From a virus, in IMG/VR virus record IMGVR_UViG_3300025889_000893, positions 1 to 24,791 of that record: a stretch of 24,791 nucleotides of DNA. One strand, given 5' to 3'. Position 1 is the first letter of the stretch. Every line of letters starts with the position of its first letter. Positions 8,861 to 16,499 of the stretch are shown here, in pieces. The notes beneath the pieces were generated by a model that was given only the letters and a program-made list of their open reading frames with translations, was not told the DNA's origin and searched no databases. Both the position numbers and the translations under genes were made by a program.

Positions 8861-10329
8861 CGCTTACCGCCCTGAGATATGTCTAGCCGCATAATGCCTG
8901 CACGCCAGTCCTTTAACGCCTCACCCTCGATCCTGACACGAACCTGACGGCCAGTCACCCGAACGCTTGTTGGTGAAGACAACGAATAGGGGCCGTATTC
9001 ACGCTCAGTTCCATTTGGATAAAAACGGCTCTTGAGTTTAATCCGAGCTTCACCCTGATTCGCCTCGTCTGGGATGATTTGTGTGACGTGCATCACATTA
9101 TCGCCAGCCCCGATGTTTAGGGGGCCGCTTTCAACAAACGCCACATTGCCATCAAAGTTGTGACCCTGTTCGTGGTTGTAAGCATTGCCATCGGCATCAA
9201 ACCATACTGGCGTGGTCAAAGATCCAGCATCAAACCCAGCAGTGCGACTGATTGACCCAACAGACCAGATGTTTTGCTGGTAGTCATACATCACATAGCT
9301 GTCGTTTTCCAAACTGCCAGAGCTGGGGTAGAACCACCAAACCTCGTTGTACTGGCCATTGTGGACGGCGTAAGTCTTACTGATTTGACTAATGTTTATG
9401 TTTCTAAACACATAATCAGACACCTCACACGTCAATGGCTGGACGGTTGAGCCGTTGAACATAAAGAAGTTCTCTTTGCTCATCCAAAATGCGCCCTCAC
9501 CAACCGACACAAGCGATTTGCGTGAAACGGCTCCACAGGACGTTCCAACGCGCTCAAAGCCGTACACAGTAGGTGGGCCTGCATAAGTTGCAACGTGAGC
9601 GTCATGGGTCGTTAAAATCAGCACACGACCCCTCATTCGCACACCACAGACAATTTGACCGCTAGTTTGCAGTTCAATGTCGCCAGCCTCGTTGGTGGCC
9701 GCAGGCGTCCAGTCGGTGTTGTCTTCACGATTACACCATTGCACCTTGCGTGGGTTGCCTCCAGCCGCAAATGCAAAAATAAACCGCTCGTCAGTGACTA
9801 GCAGTCCATCGCAGTTAATTGGCGAGTTTGCAAGTTGTGTGGCAACACCAGAAAGTGTCCATTCGTACAACTTGCCGTCATCAGGAGAGCAGGCAACAAG
9901 ATATTCGCCCCAGTTGTCCAGAGACCATGTTGTGGCCTCTTGGAAAACACCCGTTCCGGGACGCTCAATCCCGTAAGACCCTGTGCCGTAGTAGGAGCCG
10001 CCAAATCCAAGGTTTTCTGCCGCGTCAATACGACCATTGGAGAGACCAACAGGCGTAATATCTGTAACTACACTGCTTGCATTTACGGCATACAACTTAT
10101 TGTAAGTTCCAACCGCATACAAGGGGCTGTATGAATTATTGACCCAAGCATGAGCGCCGCGAGGCGGTGCAGTTGTTATGTTTTCAGCGCGAGTTGTCCA
10201 GCCACCAACAGGGCGCAAAGACTTATCCTGCCAGCGAATCAGGTTGGACTTGTTCCAACGGCCAACGGCCTCGTAGTCAGTGCCGTGGTTGTAAACACCT
10301 TGCGGTAATTCAAGTTTAATGAATGCCAT
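8857..10329 (-). CDS. Tail hub / packaged-DNA stabilisation protein, P22 gp10-like (490 aa)
   Basis: P22 gp10-type proteins cap the head-to-tail channel after packaging and form the tail hub. This 490-residue protein has the expected length and is almost all beta-strand. Family-like motifs are G-V-Y-N-H-G-T-D-Y-E near residue 10, W-Q-D-K-S-L-R-P-V-G-G-W at 33-44, the T-Y-N-K-L-Y-A-V blade at about 74, P-R-K-V-Q-W-C-N-R-E-D-N-T-D-W near 200, and N-E-V-W-W-F-Y-P near 335. Repeats of this kind build a beta-propeller. It lies downstream of the adaptor gene, which matches the order gp4-gp10 in P22. ATG at 10329; a 4-nt overlap joins it to the next tail gene. Confidence 0.82.
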   Translation of the reverse strand: MAFIKLELPQGVYNHGTDYEAVGRWNKSNLIRWQDKSLRPVGGWTTRAENITTAPPRGAHAWVNNSYSPLYAVGTYNKLYAVNASSVVTDITPVGLSNGRIDAAENLGFGGSYYGTGSYGIERPGTGVFQEATTWSLDNWGEYLVACSPDDGKLYEWTLSGVATQLANSPINCDGLLVTDERFIFAFAAGGNPRKVQWCNREDNTDWTPAATNEAGDIELQTSGQIVCGVRMRGRVLILTTHDAHVATYAGPPTVYGFERVGTSCGAVSRKSLVSVGEGAFWMSKENFFMFNGSTVQPLTCEVSDYVFRNINISQISKTYAVHNGQYNEVWWFYPSSGSLENDSYVMYDYQQNIWSVGSISRTAGFDAGSLTTPVWFDADGNAYNHEQGHNFDGNVAFVESGPLNIGAGDNVMHVTQIIPDEANQGEARIKLKSRFYPNGTEREYGPYSLSSPTSVRVTGRQVRVRIEGEALKDWRAGIMRLDISQGGKR

Positions 10330-10337
10330 GTTTTACC

Positions 10338-11162
10338 CTATGCGGCTATCCTAGTCCAAGTGTCTGTGGCCGACGATATTGGAGTCCATGTTTCAGAAAC
10401 AATCAGTATTGGTTCCCACTTCTCTCGGCCATAAGCACTTACTGAAGACGTTAAAGATGTCGCGCCATTAGACAATCTGACACGAATAATCTGAGGCGAT
10501 ACAGTTGACTGAGCGTTTATTTCAGCCCTGCCAACCACAGAGAACACGCCAATCGCACTTGTTGTTACAGTGGCACTTGGATTCGCATATCCCTCACGAA
10601 CACGTGTGATGTTGGTTTGGGGTACAAAACTTGAAGTTGCAGAAATCTCAGCACTTGCGCCGCGAATAACAAAACCGCTGGCAGTTGAGCCAACAGACGT
10701 TGCCGCAACAATAGTCTGGAAGTTGGCGTAGTCGTATACCCCAGCGCCATATACAGAAGTGCCGTAAGCAAACGCCCCAGACTCTTCCAGTACAAACTTT
10801 TGACCTACAGATGACGTTACCGTTGTGGCGCTAGAAACAGCACCAGATGTAAACACACCTGATCCAGTGGCTGACGCCGCAGAAACGCCATCTACTTGGC
10901 TGTCAGTTTGGCGTACCCGAATAACGTCAGATGTGGCCGCAGACTGTGGTGATATTTGTGCGGAACTATTGGCAGTTAGCCCGCCAAGAACCGCTACGCT
11001 GGCGCTTGCACCAATAGACGCAGACCCAACAAGAACCCTTACTGGAGCAACAGAGACAGTAGCAGACGCACTAATAACGGCAGGCAACACATCGACGCCG
11101 AACCCGTCAGCGCCGTATGTGTTTGTACCGTAGCTGTATCCGCTTAGATCAACTGTTGCCAC
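10338..11162 (-). CDS. Repetitive Ser/Ala/Val-rich structural protein, probably fibrous (274 aa)
   Basis: The protein has almost no helix-formers or cysteine and alternates small polar and hydrophobic residues over nearly its whole length, as in extended beta fibres. Repeated units are visible: Y-G-T-N-T-Y-G-A-D (about 12-20) and Y-G-T-S-V-Y-G-A-G (about 133-141), and three copies of a unit containing I-x-x-Q/P-x(4-8)-I/T-R-V-R (D-V-I-R-V-R, N-I-T-R-V-R, Q-I-I-R-V-R). The C-terminus has three W-x-x-I units (W-E-P-I, W-T-P-I, W-T-R-I). The start is GTG with no good Shine-Dalgarno, 10 nt after the upstream stop, so translation is probably coupled. Likely a tail or head-fibre component. Confidence 0.75.
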   Translation of the reverse strand: MATVDLSGYSYGTNTYGADGFGVDVLPAVISASATVSVAPVRVLVGSASIGASASVAVLGGLTANSSAQISPQSAATSDVIRVRQTDSQVDGVSAASATGSGVFTSGAVSSATTVTSSVGQKFVLEESGAFAYGTSVYGAGVYDYANFQTIVAATSVGSTASGFVIRGASAEISATSSFVPQTNITRVREGYANPSATVTTSAIGVFSVVGRAEINAQSTVSPQIIRVRLSNGATSLTSSVSAYGREKWEPILIVSETWTPISSATDTWTRIAA

Positions 11163-11171
11163 GACTATTTA

Positions 11172-11552
11172 TCAGTCGAGCGTAATGTCCAAGTCCCCAG
11201 TTGGGACGCGGAAAACGTCGCCAGTCTCAATTGATTTTGAGCTTGTCAGCGCGGCGTAAGCCAACAGGTTGCCCGATGTGCTGGCGTCATAAACACCAAC
11301 GTGCGTCACCGTGCCGTAGTTAGCGCTGGCCGTAGGATACTCAACAGCCGCAGTGTTGCTGGCCGTGTTGCCAGTCACCGTAAAAGCAACAGACTGACGC
11401 ACATAGCCGCCACCAGTTACTTCTGTGCCGCTACCGTCTTCATCAGGGTTTGATGTAAACAATGCCAAATACAGTGTTCCAGCCGCTGTGTATGGCGTAG
11501 CGCCAAAAACATGGCCCAAGACTTTCGTCTCAAGATAGTTTGAAAAACTCAT
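11172..11552 (-). CDS. Phage tail-fibre-like / head-tail structural protein (126 aa)
   Basis: A compact beta-rich protein opening with S-F-S-N-Y-L-E-T-K-V-L-G-H-V-F-G and Y-T-A-A-G-T-L-Y-L-A-L-F-T-S-N-P, then G-G-G-Y-V-R-Q-S-V-A-F near residue 47 and T-H-V-G-V-Y-D-A-S near 83. This pattern (name-start helix, then LYLALFT...G-Y-R) is a widespread small phage family usually annotated as tail fibre protein or capsid-associated protein. The exact structural position cannot be read from the sequence. Its start overlaps the adaptor stop by 4 nt (ATGA), so it is co-translated with the connector. Confidence 0.8.
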   Translation of the reverse strand: MSFSNYLETKVLGHVFGATPYTAAGTLYLALFTSNPDEDGSGTEVTGGGYVRQSVAFTVTGNTASNTAAVEYPTASANYGTVTHVGVYDASTSGNLLAYAALTSSKSIETGDVFRVPTGDLDITLD

Positions 11553-12175
11553 GCTAAACCTCTTACTTTAGGTACTAAACTGACGCCGCTGTACTTGGCG
11601 CTCTTAGATGACTCATTGAGTCGAGAAACAGCCGCAGAATACAATTGCGCCCATACTGCGAGTCGAGCGTCGTCTTGTAGATATGGGGCTGAGTGAATCA
11701 GCGACCCGTACAAGTAAACGTCAGGAGCCGCGCTCAGTAACCAGTTTGTAGCATTTGAGGCTAAAGCTGGTACTTGAGCGTAGTATAACAGTTCAACATC
11801 TACGTCCGCAATGGGGGTTGGATATAAGTGGAATTGACCAGCTTCCAACGTGTAATATTTTGGCGTGTTGTACTGGTCGTTGGCTATTGCTCGCATATCA
11901 GCCATTGAAGTTGAGTCAATCAACTTAATGGGCGATGTGCCGTTGCCAACCACGTTAAACCGCAGTGTCTCCACCCAATCGGCAGGAACCTGCATATATG
12001 CGTCACCAGCAGACTGCTGACCGCTAGAACGGGACTCCATGCGCCAATGGCGTACATCCCGGTTTACTGCCGCCTCACACAGCGCAATGAACGTGGGAAT
12101 AGATGACGTAAGGTCGTCTCGGTTTAACGTGTCTGCAATGGTTGTTTGCAGGTTCGTGTAGTTGGTTAGTGCCAT
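11549..12175 (-). CDS. Head-tail adaptor protein, P22 gp4 / SU10-adaptor-like (208 aa)
   Basis: The adaptor ring attaches below the portal and connects it to the tail hub. Residues 1-50 (helical: N-Y-T-N-L-Q-T-T-I-A-D-T-L-N-R-D-D-L, then I-P-T-F-I-A-L-C-E-A-A-V-N-R-D-V-R-H-W-R-M) match the helical core of this family. They are followed by V-P-A-D-W-V-E-T-L-R (about 75-84), T-P-K-Y-Y-T-L-E-A-G-Q-F-H-L-Y-P-T-P (about 115-133), L-L-Y-Y-A-Q-V-P-A-L near 142, and a final helix bundle with A-P-Y-L-Q-D-D-A-R-L-A-V-W. This set is characteristic and the length fits. ATG start, next to the DUF6321-like gene. Confidence 0.85.
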   Translation of the reverse strand: MALTNYTNLQTTIADTLNRDDLTSSIPTFIALCEAAVNRDVRHWRMESRSSGQQSAGDAYMQVPADWVETLRFNVVGNGTSPIKLIDSTSMADMRAIANDQYNTPKYYTLEAGQFHLYPTPIADVDVELLYYAQVPALASNATNWLLSAAPDVYLYGSLIHSAPYLQDDARLAVWAQLYSAAVSRLNESSKSAKYSGVSLVPKVRGLA

Positions 12176-12179
12176 GTGT

Positions 12180-12443
12180 TCACCACTTTACTTTGTCAGC
12201 CCAGTAAGCCGCCGACATCTTGCCTTTTGCTATATTCTTGGCGTGTCGTGCCTTGAACGCCTCGTTCCGCTTTGAGCCATCAGGAGAGCCTTTGACGCCC
12301 TGCTGACCAAAACGAATTGTCTTAACCTGCTCACCAGACTTGGCCACCACGACGTGTGACTTAGTTGGATGGCTCGGTGTCTTCTTTGGCTTATTGTATC
12401 CAGAGACGCCAGCACGTGCTAGTCGGCTGTCCTTTGTGGCCAT
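12180..12443 (-). CDS. DUF6321-like small basic protein (87 aa)
   Basis: The protein is very basic, with R-L-A-R-A-G-V-S-G-Y-N-K-P-K near the start, H-P-T-K-S-H-V-V-V-A-K, then I-R-F-G-Q-Q-G-V-K-G-S, R-H-A-K-N-I-A-K-G-K and the terminal A-A-Y-W-A-D-K-V-K-W. These motifs are those of the small phage family known as DUF6321. Function is unknown; it is regularly found among structural genes and could bind DNA or RNA because of its charge. It shares a TAATG stop-start overlap with the upstream gene. Confidence 0.85.
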   Translation of the reverse strand: MATKDSRLARAGVSGYNKPKKTPSHPTKSHVVVAKSGEQVKTIRFGQQGVKGSPDGSKRNEAFKARHAKNIAKGKMSAAYWADKVKW

Positions 12444-12832
12444 TAGTCTTCCATTTCAAAGTCTTTGCGCTCCCATGCTTGGCAGACACGCAGATTATGG
12501 CAAATAAAGTCAAATTTGACACAGTAACCACGTCCACCGCCATCCATATCGAATGACGTAAGCGGGATTGCCTCCATTTGCTTTTGCTTTTCAGGAGTAT
12601 TGTCAAAGTATTCGCAGTTGGCGCAGAACAAGCGTCGAGCCTCTTTATCGCTCGTTTGCAGTCGTCGAGCCAACTCTGACCAATACGGCTTGTTTGCCTT
12701 TGGATCAACAGAAGTCTTTTCTGGGCCAAGATGCCAGTTGGCTTTGACTTGAGCCATATTTGATTTGTTTTCAGCCGCCGAAACAATCGGCTCCAAAACC
12801 ATGTGCTTTACGGCATCTTTAATCGTAGCCAT
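12443..12832 (-). CDS. Cys-containing hypothetical protein, possible metal site (129 aa)
   Basis: A 129-residue soluble protein with four cysteines clustered in its second half: C-A-N-C near residues 69-72, a cysteine in R-G-Y-C-V-K-F, and another in F-I-C-H-N-L-R-V-C-Q. The C-x2-C plus later cysteines could coordinate zinc or an iron-sulphur cluster; this is inferred. The N-terminal part is helical. It overlaps both neighbours by one nucleotide (TAATG), making a coupled trio with the genes at 12832-12999 and 12180-12443. I recognise it only as a common phage hypothetical protein. Confidence 0.78.
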   Translation of the reverse strand: MATIKDAVKHMVLEPIVSAAENKSNMAQVKANWHLGPEKTSVDPKANKPYWSELARRLQTSDKEARRLFCANCEYFDNTPEKQKQMEAIPLTSFDMDGGGRGYCVKFDFICHNLRVCQAWERKDFEMED

Positions 12833-12999
12833 TACTTCTTCGCCTTATTGCGCTTTGCGCGCATATTGCGCTCTGGTAGTGAGCGACCAGCCATGCTCAT
12901 GGCGATGGCCACAGCCTGCTTCTGGGGCTTTCCAGCTTTCATCTCAGTCTTGATGTTCTTGGAAATGGTCTTGGCGCTTGAGCCTTTTTTCAGTGGCAT
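12832..12999 (-). CDS. DUF6496-like small basic protein (55 aa)
   Basis: Translating leftward from ATG at 12999 gives 55 residues: [16 protein letters not shown], then [15 protein letters not shown] and a lysine/arginine-rich tail. The L-K-K-G-x-S-x-K-T-I-x-x-N-I...G-K-P-x-K-Q-A-V-A-I-A signature is that of a very common small phage and bacterial family (DUF6496-like). Function unknown; the high positive charge is compatible with nucleic-acid contact. The stop codon overlaps the next start (TAATG). It lies 8 nt downstream of the gene at 13008-13568. Confidence 0.85.
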   Translation of the reverse strand: MPLKKGSSAKTISKNIKTEMKAGKPQKQAVAIAMSMAGRSLPERNMRAKRNKAKK

Positions 13000-13007
13000 A
13001 TCAGTCC

Positions 13008-13568
13008 TTAAAGTGATGGCAACAAACCCGGCTTATAGCGGATGTCAACTGGTCGTCCATCTTTGCCGATGTACGCCATACCGATTTCGCTTGCCGCACC
13101 CTTGAGTCCTTTTAAAGCACCAGCGTTAGTCGCACGTGCCGCCGCAACAAGTGGCTTCATAAAAGGATTCGTACCCTCGTAACCCTCGACAATTTTTTGC
13201 CGCTGTGGGTTATTGAAGTCGTAATTGTCTTTAATGACGCGCGTGCCGTCTGGCAGTGTCTCATAGGTGAAACGACCCAAAACATTGGCAAACATATCCA
13301 AATCAGGATTGCCTGCAACAGCGCCCATTTTGTCGATGTTTGGATAATCCTTGTACTGAACATTGCCCTTGTCGCCCTTACCAGCCAACAGGCTTTCCAA
13401 CTCACGTAATTGGTACGGGTTGAAGTCTTCAGCAGTAATTGGCTTAGATCGGTCGCCAAACAGGACGTTCAAAAACATCTGCTCTTTGGTCATTGGAGGA
13501 CGATAATCGTCACGACTGCCAACTACAAGTGCAGACTCTGGGTCTAAATTGTCAAGTAAGCCGCCCAT
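13008..13568 (-). CDS. Hypothetical protein downstream of terminase (186 aa)
   Basis: A 186-residue acidic-to-neutral soluble protein. The N-terminus ([14 protein letters not shown]) is followed by a helical section and then a distinctive strand segment, [22 protein letters not shown], at about residues 97-118. A small alanine/glycine-rich helix ([13 protein letters not shown]) precedes the C-terminus. I recognise the Y-D-F-N segment as recurring in phage proteins but cannot assign a function. It is the first gene after a well-formed promoter (13595-13623), with AGGA 6 nt before the ATG. Confidence 0.78.
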   Translation of the reverse strand: MGGLLDNLDPESALVVGSRDDYRPPMTKEQMFLNVLFGDRSKPITAEDFNPYQLRELESLLAGKGDKGNVQYKDYPNIDKMGAVAGNPDLDMFANVLGRFTYETLPDGTRVIKDNYDFNNPQRQKIVEGYEGTNPFMKPLVAAARATNAGALKGLKGAASEIGMAYIGKDGRPVDIRYKPGLLPSL

Positions 13569-13594
13569 ACCATTTCCTAAAATAGTTCGTTTTG

Positions 13595-13623
13595 ATTATA
13601 ACGGTCACCAAAGAGTTAAGCAA
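13595..13623 (-). promoter_or_regulatory. Sigma70-type promoter, leftward, for the structural genes
   Basis: On the minus strand a perfect TATAAT (13600 down to 13595) is preceded, with a 17-nt spacer, by TTGCTT (13623 down to 13618). The -35 box overlaps the last codons of the large terminase gene. Transcription would begin near 13588, about 20 nt before the next start codon. Confidence 0.6.
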
Positions 13624-14896
13624 TTCCTTTCAGATTTCGTCTGATTGGAGCGCCCCAGTCGGATGTAGCCCTGTGACCAACCGCCAGGTATCTGAAAGCG
13701 TCAGAACCATGCGACGCCCAGTCGTGGGCTGGTCTTGAGCGCCACACCTTGCCGTTGTCGTCATATTCCCTGTGGTACTGCCTCAGAGCGTCTACACCAC
13801 GCTCACAGCGCTCTGCATCGAACCAGCAGTTGGCAAGCATCGAGCGTACCGCTTGGATGCCGTCATCGACCATTAGTTGCGGCGCAATCGTAATCGGCTT
13901 GACGCCCAGCCCGTCCAGCGTCTCAAGGCGTGACTTACCCGACCCAAGCTCCCTGACTCTGACGTCGTGCGGGAGAATGTGGTTCGTGTAGACGTACCCT
14001 TTTTGGTTGAGTACCTGCACGTAGTGATCCAGCCCCACACCTGACGACTCATAATAGTCAATAAGGCGAACCTCTGCCCCAACGTGTTGAGCGAACCAGA
14101 TTGCTGTCGAGTCGCCCACGCCCAAGTCCCACGCAGTTGTGACCCCAATGCTCGGAGTGTAGTCAACAGTGCCAATTTGCCCTTTATCCTTGCAATTTCG
14201 CATCTCAGTAGCGTAATACGCACCTTCAGCGTGAACAAGAAAATCACCTTCCCAAACGTGGTCATAAATGTCTGGCCTCTTTCGTTTGTCTTCAAGACGC
14301 TCCTTTTCCAGCACATCTGGAAACCATGGGTTGTCCCTCCAGTTCATCTCAACAATGATTGCGTCGTCAGGCGGTTGCTCAACGAATCGTTTATGAGTCG
14401 CCGACTCTTTGGACTCAGGGTTGTACGTCACCCATATCTCGGAATCATTCTCCCGTACCGTTGGAATCAGCTTGCGCCAAGCCGTCTCACTGACGGTCTC
14501 AGCCTCATCGATCCATGCCACCAGAATGCGTGCCTTTGACTTCAGGCTGTCCAGTGACCGCCGTAGACCAGCGAACGTGTACGTAATCGCCCCGTCCTTA
14601 GACTTGATGTACTTGTCGCCCAGTTCGTAGTAAGCCTCAAGCTCTGGGACGCTCCTGATGGCCGCCTTGACCTCTTCCAGAGACGAATCGTCCAATGAGT
14701 TCATAAACTCACGTCCACAGAGTATCTGGCCAGACATCCCAGCCTTACCCCACTGGTAACCCCTGACCGCGGTCATCAAAGCGAATGTGCGAGTCTTTGC
14801 ACTGCCTCGGCCGCCCTTGGCCACACGGTAACGTGCTTTCTTGGTGAAAACAGGGATGAGTTTGGGCGGTATCGTTAACCGTAGCTCACTCATCAT
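13616..14896 (-). CDS. terL: Terminase large subunit, Terminase_3-like (426 aa)
   Basis: This ATPase-nuclease motor drives DNA into the capsid and cuts the concatemer. Using the ATG at 14896, the Walker A motif G-G-R-G-S-A-K-T is at residues 28-35, Walker B I-L-V-A-W-I-D-E-A-E at about 124-133 and the coupling motif W-V-T-Y-N-P at 155-160. The nuclease domain has D257 (T-T-A-W-D-L-G), D311 (L-P-H-D-V-R) and D392/H396/D399 (H-D-W-A-S-H-G-S-D-A-F-R). All key residues are present, so it should be active. The frame extends to a TTG at 14920, but the two ATGs at 14896 and 14893, with GGTGGGG upstream, are the better starts. It overlaps the small subunit gene by 11 nt. Confidence 0.95.
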   Translation of the reverse strand: MMSELRLTIPPKLIPVFTKKARYRVAKGGRGSAKTRTFALMTAVRGYQWGKAGMSGQILCGREFMNSLDDSSLEEVKAAIRSVPELEAYYELGDKYIKSKDGAITYTFAGLRRSLDSLKSKARILVAWIDEAETVSETAWRKLIPTVRENDSEIWVTYNPESKESATHKRFVEQPPDDAIIVEMNWRDNPWFPDVLEKERLEDKRKRPDIYDHVWEGDFLVHAEGAYYATEMRNCKDKGQIGTVDYTPSIGVTTAWDLGVGDSTAIWFAQHVGAEVRLIDYYESSGVGLDHYVQVLNQKGYVYTNHILPHDVRVRELGSGKSRLETLDGLGVKPITIAPQLMVDDGIQAVRSMLANCWFDAERCERGVDALRQYHREYDDNGKVWRSRPAHDWASHGSDAFRYLAVGHRATSDWGAPIRRNLKGIA

Positions 14897-15278
14897 CTGG
14901 CCCCACCAAGCGGATGACAACTGGCTGACTTGTTGGAGTCATTGAGCCATCGGAAGACGTTGCGTCCACCTTGTCTGAGTATCCGTGCTTGGTAAGGATC
15001 ATCTTGGTGATGGAGGCATTGAAGTGCCCCATCAAGCCATTTCTGATGAGTTCGTCTTCCTGCATTGACATGAGTTTTGCATAAATGTGAGAAAACTCTG
15101 GCTTGTCTTCGTCTTTTGCCCATGCCTGTAATGTTTCACGGGCGACATCAAGGCGGACAGCAAGCCCTGCAATGCTTGGTAATGTGTTGAAGTCCTTTAA
15201 GTACCTGTGGCACTCTTCTAGCAGTTCAGGCGTGTATTTTGTTGGCCTGCCGCCTGCGTGTTTGGTTGGTTCTGTCAT
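14886..15278 (-). CDS. terS: Terminase small subunit, DNA-packaging gp3-like (130 aa)
   Basis: The small subunit binds the packaging site and stimulates the large subunit. The N-terminus G-G-R-P-T-K-Y-T-P-E-L-L-E (about 9-21) is a typical family opening. A helix-turn-helix at about residues 35-55 follows (S-I-A-G-L-A-V-R-L-D-V-A-R-E-T-L-Q-A-W), then a long oligomerisation helix to about residue 100 and a disordered tail with S-D-G-S-M-T. The P22 gp3-type (GP3_package) family fits best. It lies upstream of the large subunit and overlaps it by 11 nt. An AGAGAG about 7 nt upstream serves as ribosome-binding site. Confidence 0.88.
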   Translation of the reverse strand: MTEPTKHAGGRPTKYTPELLEECHRYLKDFNTLPSIAGLAVRLDVARETLQAWAKDEDKPEFSHIYAKLMSMQEDELIRNGLMGHFNASITKMILTKHGYSDKVDATSSDGSMTPTSQPVVIRLVGPDDE

Positions 15279-15315
15279 AGTGTTCTCTCTGTAAAACAGG
15301 TGGAGATTAAAAGGC

Positions 15316-16245
15316 TTATTCTAACGGTATGCCATTCCGCTCAAGAATCTTTAATAAACCCTCGTTTTGTGGAAACACCACAAAGTTGCGCGTGTCAGCC
15401 TTCTGACCGCCACGACTCTGAGCATCAAAGTATCTGATCCCAGGCACTCCTGCCTGACGCATTTGCTCTGCACCAGCAGGTTTCTTTGCGTTCATAGCGG
15501 CAACCAAGTCGCCACCAAGATCGTCCGAGGCCAATCCAAACTGTTTGGCCAAAGCCTGTATTTCTGGCGTCTGCTTGCTGATCTCAGCATCCCAGTCTAG
15601 CATCTTTGCGATCTGGTCGTCTGGCAAGTCAATTTTGTAAAAAGCGCCCCCACCAGAATCTGAATATTTTTTAAACAACTCAGCCAGTTTTTCTTGCGGG
15701 AAGTCTCTTGCGGCTATGCTTGCGTTTTGCAGACTTCTTGCCATTGCCTCTGGCGGTTTGTTTGCCCTTGACTGCCTGATGAACTCACCCCTTACGCCCG
15801 CTGGCAAATCCAGCCCCATCATTTTGGCCTCTGATTGCAAGTCAAACGCTTTGTGCGCAAGCATTTGCTGAAACTGTTTCGCAACATCGGGGTTCTCGGC
15901 CACATAGTGCCCGTACCCATAAGCCTGCGCCCCCTCACCAGAGCCAATTGCCTTTGGTGCAAACGCATTGAACTTGTATGGGCTACCGTGGAACACAGTC
16001 ATGCCCATCGGGTTGTACGCATCTGCCAACGTGCCAGCCAACTGTTGACTCTTTGGCCCAAACAGTGGGTCACCGTTGCGACCCTCTTGAGCCGCTTCAG
16101 CCGTCAGCTTGTTCAACACCCCAGCACGGTCATTAGCGTTGCCAACGATCTGCTGTGCCGACTCCACTGGGTTCGACAGCATATCCAGCAGAGACCTCTT
16201 AAATGAGTCTGCGGTGCTGTAAATGGATGCTAATGGTGATGGCAT
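15316..16245 (-). CDS. ART-PolyVal-like ADP-ribosyltransferase (309 aa)
   Basis: ADP-ribosyltransferases move ADP-ribose from NAD+ to a target. Family-like motifs are in the expected order: V-F-H-G-S-P at 84-89 (candidate NAD-binding His86), G-S-G-E-G-A-Q-A-Y-G-Y-G-H-Y-V-A-E at 101-117, Y-K-I-D-L-P-D-D at 203-210, G-I-R-Y-F-D-A-Q-S-R-G-G at 269-280, and R-N-F-V-V-F at 286-291. This matches the ART-PolyVal type of phage polyvalent proteins. The first 75 residues are a separate helical module, perhaps for packaging or ejection. It has no signal peptide. No Shine-Dalgarno precedes the ATG; a TATAAT lies 15 nt upstream, so the leader may be very short. Its target is unknown. It sits just upstream of the terminase genes. 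Confidence 0.85.
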   Translation of the reverse strand: MPSPLASIYSTADSFKRSLLDMLSNPVESAQQIVGNANDRAGVLNKLTAEAAQEGRNGDPLFGPKSQQLAGTLADAYNPMGMTVFHGSPYKFNAFAPKAIGSGEGAQAYGYGHYVAENPDVAKQFQQMLAHKAFDLQSEAKMMGLDLPAGVRGEFIRQSRANKPPEAMARSLQNASIAARDFPQEKLAELFKKYSDSGGGAFYKIDLPDDQIAKMLDWDAEISKQTPEIQALAKQFGLASDDLGGDLVAAMNAKKPAGAEQMRQAGVPGIRYFDAQSRGGQKADTRNFVVFPQNEGLLKILERNGIPLE

Positions 16246-16274
16246 GATGTGTGTTTTTAAATTATAATATGCAC
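16246..16274. promoter_or_regulatory. AT-rich bidirectional -10 region between divergent genes
   Basis: ATTATAATAT at 16261-16270 contains a TATAAT on each strand: 16263-16268 rightward and 16266 down to 16261 leftward. The rightward -10 is followed 6 nt later by the ATG at 16275; the leftward one is 15 nt from the ART gene start at 16245. Neither start has a Shine-Dalgarno. No good -35 is visible for either direction, so strength is uncertain. A single TGTGTT half-site lies at 16250-16255. Confidence 0.4.
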
Positions 16275-16499
16275 ATGAAAAAAGTTATTGCTTATTGTGG
16301 GTTCAACAGCCAAACAGAACTGCCGTATGTGTTGCTTAAACAGTCGTTTAGAGACTTGACCGAGCAACAGCAAATTTCAGTCCTGCAAGAACTTATTGAA
16401 GAGTTGCAATTTGAATTGGACTTCATTACAGGCGCCCAAGATACTTCAACAGGCCCTCGACAGTCTGCTCATCAATCTGTTCGCCCTTGTGAGATTTGA
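16275..16499 (+). CDS. Small rightward gene between ART and polyvalent genes (74 aa)
   Basis: This is the only convincing + strand gene left of 22 kb. Its first 50 residues have no leftward gene opposite them; they read M-K-K-V-I-A-Y-C-G-F, then E-L-P-Y-V-L-L-K-Q-S-F-R-D-L and a strongly amphipathic helix (Q-Q-I-S-V-L-Q-E-L-I-E-E-L-Q-F-E-L). The last 24 residues overlap the 3' end of the converging 528-residue gene and look less protein-like. Start alternatives are ATG 16269 and ATG 16275, neither with a Shine-Dalgarno; a TATAAT at 16263-16268 would make the transcript almost leaderless. Codon bias and composition look genuine. Function unknown; small regulator or antagonist of a neighbour is a guess. 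Confidence 0.6.
   Translation: MKKVIAYCGFNSQTELPYVLLKQSFRDLTEQQQISVLQELIEELQFELDFITGAQDTSTGPRQSAHQSVRPCEI

Noticed and set aside
9677-10134. Several + strand frames opposite the tail hub gene
   Set aside because: They are antisense shadows with biased composition and no start signals.
14084-14539. 151-residue + strand frame opposite the large terminase
   Set aside because: Antisense shadow of a gene whose catalytic motifs are all intact.
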